The position numbers and the translations under genes are program-made. DNA of 64,000 nt from Chitinophagaceae bacterium. GTDB taxonomy: Bacteria; Bacteroidota; Bacteroidia; Chitinophagales; Chitinophagaceae. The notes beneath the pieces are model-generated. The model ran no database searches. It worked only from the letters and a program-made list of their open reading frames with translations, and had not been told where the DNA came from. This document shows positions 60,545 to 64,000 of the stretch, piece after piece; the stretch's first letter is position 1; every line of letters begins with the position of its first letter. The stretch covers positions 271,036 through 335,035 of the forward strand of contig JAFKGQ010000014.1 of the NCBI GenBank assembly GCA_017307755.1, in the 5' to 3' direction.

Positions 60545-63500
60545 ATGAAAAAAGAACTCGTTAACCATTTAATCTATGGGTTTATGAGAATCGGATTGCT
60601 GCCATTACTATTGATAAACTGCTTAACTGTAGTGATTTACGCCAGTCCAACCAGCGGCCAGGAAGTGCTGGACAAAAAGATCAGCGTCCAGGCCAAACAG
60701 GAGGAAATGAAGACGATACTCACCGCCATCAGCAGGGCCGCCGGTGTAAAATTCGTATACAGCGCTCAAAAGATCCCCGCCCGTAAAAGAATGACGGTCT
60801 CCGCCAACAACCAACGCCTGGCGGAAGTGCTGGATGGCCTTTTATCACCCCTGAATATTTTTTATCATGTATCTGGCCTCCAGGTCGTGCTGATGCAAAA
60901 AGGGGACGATGACAACACCCAATACTATTTCGACGCAGAAAGCACCCTGAACATCCCCCCTCTCGAAAAGGTTATAACAGGAAAGATCACCAATGAGAGT
61001 GGCGATCCCCTGGCCGGCGTCTCGGTGGTTGTAAAAGGCACTACCAAAGGAACTTCCACCAATACCAATGGCATCTTCACCATCAGCGTGGATCCCGGCG
61101 ATGTGTTGGAATTCTCGATGGTGGGATACCAATCGTCATCTGTGAAAGTGGGCCCGAACACAGGCGAAATTGCACTACAGCTAAAAGCAAAGCTCAGCAC
61201 CGTCGAAGAAGTAATAGTGATAGGTTATGGTACCCAGAAGCGTGCTACAGTGACAGGGGCCATCTCCAGCGTGAACAGCAAGACGGTAAAGGAACTGCCC
61301 GTAGCCAGCGTAGCCCAGGCATTGCAGGGACGCGTCCCCGGCCTCCAGGTGACCAATAATGGCAGCCCCGGTACCGACCCCATCGTTCGCATCAGGGGTA
61401 TCAGCTCCATATCGTATGCGTCCAACCCTTTGTACGTAATAGACGGTCTTCCCACCGGGGACCTGTCCACCATCGATACAAGGGATATAGAGACAGTGGA
61501 TGTCCTCAAAGATGCATCCGCAGCCGCCATCTATGGGTCCAGAGCTACCAACGGCGTCATCATGATCACCACGAAAAAAGGCAACAGAAGCGGCAAGATG
61601 CGCATCACCCTCGATTCCTATGTAGGTACCCAGAAAGTAACAAAAAGACTGAGCCTGCTGAACACAAAGCAATTCCAGGATTATGCCATCGCCTATAGAG
61701 GCAGCAATGTGGGAAGGCTCCTCGATCCCTGGGTCAACACACCTATCTACCAGGGAGCGACCCAGACCTATGGCCAGACCAACACCAACTGGCAGGATGC
61801 ATATTTTAAGAGTGGCGTGATGACCCAGCACAACATCGGCCTCAGCGGCGGCAACGACATATCCCGCTTCTACGCTTCGATAGGCTACTTCGATCAGACA
61901 GGGACAGCCCCTACCGTAGGCTACAAACGATTGAATTTCCGGCTCAACTCGGAGCATAACATCAGCAAGGCGTTCAGCTTCGGAGAGAACTTATACATTG
62001 CCAACGGCGAACAGGCATACGACAATAATGAAGCTGGTTCAAGGACCAACCTCGTGAACGTCATCCGGATAATGCCCCACATGCCTGTCTATGACCCCAC
62101 TACTACTGACGGGTTCAGAGGCGTAAACTCCGTGCTGGACGGCGGTGACCCCACCAATCCCATCGAAGACGCGAAGGTGAAAAACCCGGGCAACAGGACA
62201 ACATTGAAGATACTGGGTACGGCTTACGCGGAAATCAGCTTCACCAAATGGTTGAAATTCCGCTCCACCTTCGGCATCGACTACGCCAATGGACTGGACT
62301 ACCGCTTCTCTCCCATATTTAACGACAGCGGCACCGTCGCCGGCTCCAGCGCCCTGCTGGCAACTATTACCAACAACCGCGCCGTTTCCTCGGTACAATT
62401 ATATACCCAGCAGCTGACATTCGACAAAACCTTTAACGGCCATCACCTCAACGCCGTTGCCGTATACGAATACCTGCAGCAAAAAATACGCAACGAAAAT
62501 GCCAGCGGCAAACAGGCATCAAACAATCTTCAAACCCTAAATAATGCGCAGAACGTTTCGGTTCAAACATTAAAGTACGAAGGCGACCTGATATCTTACG
62601 TAGGACGCCTGACCTATGACTATAAAGGCAAATACATTTTGAGCGGCGCCATTCGCCGGGATGGTCTCTCTGTCTGGGCGCCCGGAAAGAAATGGAAGGT
62701 CTTCCCTTCCGGCAGCGTCGGCTGGCGTATCGACCAGGAACAGTTCATGCAAGCTCAGCCGGCTATCTCCGAGCTGAAAGTAAGGGCAGGTTATGGTGTC
62801 ACCGGTCTGAATGGATTTGCATTAGGCTGGACGCCCTGGCAGGCCACGGTAAGCTCCAACAGCGCCTATTACCCTTTTGGGAACGTGTTCGCCAGCGGCC
62901 CCTCCTCTTCTATCCAGTCCCTTGCTAACCCTGACCTGGAATGGGAGACGACCAAACAGCTGAATTTTGGCGTGGACCTGGGATTACTGAACAATTCGAT
63001 CACATTGTCTGCTGAATATTTCCGGCGTAAGACGGACAACCTGATCCTGGCCGTCCCTCTGGCTCCCTCTATAGGTTACCTTCCCACTCCAGGTTACACG
63101 TTAAGTACGGTACCAAAGAACGTCGCGGGTATGACCAACAACGGCTTCGAGCTGCAGGTAGGATATGCCAAAAGGAGCGGCGACTTCAAATGGAACGCCA
63201 GCGGTCTTATCAGCTTTATCACCAACAACGTAACAAGACTGGCGCCCGGCGTCACCGACATCAAAGCAGGCTCCGATGCGGATCTTAGCGAAGGCTACGA
63301 TGTCACCAATACGGCAGTGGGTCATCCCATCCAATCCTTTTATGGCTGGCAGGTGGAAGGTATCTTCCAGGATGCGACAGATATAAGCAAGCATGCGAAA
63401 CAAGTCCCCCTGGTCAACGGCATCGGCACCAGTCCCGGCGATATTAAATTCAAGGACCTGAATAAGGATGACACCATTGACAATAATGACCGCACATTCC

Positions 63501-64000
63501 TGGGCAGTTTCATTCCCAAGTTCACTTATTCCTTCAACCTGGGAGCAAGCTATCATAATTTCGATGCATCCGTGTTCTTCCAGGGCGTACAGGGCAACAA
63601 GATCTATAATGCCACCCGTACTATCTCCGAAGGCATGGTCCGCTTCTTCAATTCCAGCACAAAAGTGTTGGACGCCTGGCAGCCAAACCATACCAACACC
63701 GACGTTCCACGCCCCGCTTCATCCGATCCCAACCAGAATGCACGCCCGTCCACACGATTCCTCGAAGACGGCTCCTATCTCCGTCTGAAAAATGTGATGT
63801 TGGGCTACAACGTCCCCGAAAAGGCGTTACAGTCGATGACAAAAGGAGTTGTCAGAGGGTTCAGGATATATGTCTCGGCGCAAAATGTCCTGACGTTCAC
63901 CAAATACTCGGGTTTTGATCCGGAAGTGGGCAACAGGCTGGTCAACACATCGTCTTTGACCAATGGCATCGACGCTGCGGTATATCCTCAACCAAAGGCT
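60545..64000 (+). CDS. SusC-type TonB-dependent receptor with STN domain (cut by the right edge)
   Basis: The first 1152 codons of a receptor starting at ATG 60545; the 3' end is outside. An N-terminal signal (IGLLPLLLINCLTVVIYASPTSGQ) is followed by an STN domain (QEEMKTILTAISRAAGVKFVYSAQKIP ... GLQVVLM). The carboxypeptidase-regulatory-like domain is ITGKITNESGDPLAGVSVVVKG, the TonB-box-like part VEEVIVIGYGTQKRATVTGAIS and the plug VRIRGISSISYASNPLYVIDGLP with VLKDASAAAIYGSRATNGVIMITTKKG. It is controlled by the sigma/FecR pair upstream. A SusD gene is expected just beyond the window. Confidence 0.95.
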   Translation, partial: MKKELVNHLIYGFMRIGLLPLLLINCLTVVIYASPTSGQEVLDKKISVQAKQEEMKTILTAISRAAGVKFVYSAQKIPARKRMTVSANNQRLAEVLDGLLSPLNIFYHVSGLQVVLMQKGDDDNTQYYFDAESTLNIPPLEKVITGKITNESGDPLAGVSVVVKGTTKGTSTNTNGIFTISVDPGDVLEFSMVGYQSSSVKVGPNTGEIALQLKAKLSTVEEVIVIGYGTQKRATVTGAISSVNSKTVKELPVASVAQALQGRVPGLQVTNNGSPGTDPIVRIRGISSISYASNPLYVIDGLPTGDLSTIDTRDIETVDVLKDASAAAIYGSRATNGVIMITTKKGNRSGKMRITLDSYVGTQKVTKRLSLLNTKQFQDYAIAYRGSNVGRLLDPWVNTPIYQGATQTYGQTNTNWQDAYFKSGVMTQHNIGLSGGNDISRFYASIGYFDQTGTAPTVGYKRLNFRLNSEHNISKAFSFGENLYIANGEQAYDNNEAGSRTNLVNVIRIMPHMPVYDPTTTDGFRGVNSVLDGGDPTNPIEDAKVKNPGNRTTLKILGTAYAEISFTKWLKFRSTFGIDYANGLDYRFSPIFNDSGTVAGSSALLATITNNRAVSSVQLYTQQLTFDKTFNGHHLNAVAVYEYLQQKIRNENASGKQASNNLQTLNNAQNVSVQTLKYEGDLISYVGRLTYDYKGKYILSGAIRRDGLSVWAPGKKWKVFPSGSVGWRIDQEQFMQAQPAISELKVRAGYGVTGLNGFALGWTPWQATVSSNSAYYPFGNVFASGPSSSIQSLANPDLEWETTKQLNFGVDLGLLNNSITLSAEYFRRKTDNLILAVPLAPSIGYLPTPGYTLSTVPKNVAGMTNNGFELQVGYAKRSGDFKWNASGLISFITNNVTRLAPGVTDIKAGSDADLSEGYDVTNTAVGHPIQSFYGWQVEGIFQDATDISKHAKQVPLVNGIGTSPGDIKFKDLNKDDTIDNNDRTFLGSFIPKFTYSFNLGASYHNFDASVFFQGVQGNKIYNATRTISEGMVRFFNSSTKVLDAWQPNHTNTDVPRPASSDPNQNARPSTRFLEDGSYLRLKNVMLGYNVPEKALQSMTKGVVRGFRIYVSAQNVLTFTKYSGFDPEVGNRLVNTSSLTNGIDAAVYPQPKA

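Overview
The window looks like chromosomal DNA of a Bacteroidota bacterium, most likely a member of the Chitinophagaceae. The evidence is four TonB-dependent SusC-type receptors, two SusD-type lipoproteins, two complete ECF sigma/FecR/SusC trans-envelope signalling cassettes, Bacteroidota-type promoters (TTTG, about 20 nt, TAnnTTTG) and families largely restricted to this phylum (DUF4251, DUF5777, DUF4974-type FecR, Met-zincin lipoprotease). No tRNA, rRNA, CRISPR array or intact insertion sequence was seen.

Layout. (1) 1-1921: the 5' part of a susC running off the left edge, divergent from an AraC-type regulator. (2) 1908-24477: a large surface-polysaccharide cluster in alternating blocks. 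It holds a priming sugar transferase, several GT4, GT2, GT9 and GT-C glycosyltransferases, two O-antigen ligase/polymerase-type membrane proteins, a Wzx-type flippase, an ABC exporter, three SAM methyltransferases, a B12/radical-SAM protein, a polysaccharide deacetylase, a GNAT-like protein, a flavin-reductase-like protein and a nucleotidyltransferase. (3) 24458-28787: a DUF5777 barrel, YceI, a c-type cytochrome and an OB-fold protein behind an ECF sigma factor and a protein with a cytoplasmic segment, one TM helix, a ~200-residue disordered linker and an outer-membrane barrel. This matches the recently described dual-membrane-spanning anti-sigma (Dma) architecture. Regions 2 and 3 join on the minus strand without a gap, so the sigma/Dma pair may head a ~12 kb unit that ends in capsule genes. 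(4) 28845-30705: DinB, a LytTR regulator and a 760-bp gene-free stretch holding a strong small-RNA candidate. (5) 30706-45020: a TPR-like protein, a decayed sigma-gene fragment, a stand-alone nuclease-like gene, an AT-richer sigma/FecR/SusC/SusD/Met-zincin locus, two small exported proteins behind 97%-identical copies of a promoter/leader, and an AraC protein. (6) 45227-48421: a SoxC-like molybdoenzyme, a monoheme cytochrome and a FAD oxidoreductase. (7) 48581-56121: a structured inverted-repeat element and a susC-susD operon followed by two paralogous DoxX-like membrane proteins. (8) 56451-58531: an EamA transporter, a DUF4251 protein and a decayed glycerophosphodiesterase. (9) 58698-64000: a second sigma/FecR/SusC cassette cut by the right edge.

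The overall theme is the cell envelope: nutrient-receptor signalling, glycan assembly and envelope-stress control. Items most worth a second look are the Dma-type sigma circuit joined to capsule genes, the ~158-nt sRNA near 30.5 kb, the duplicated promoter/leader driving two divergent small secreted proteins next to a metalloprotease, and the structured element at 48.6 kb.
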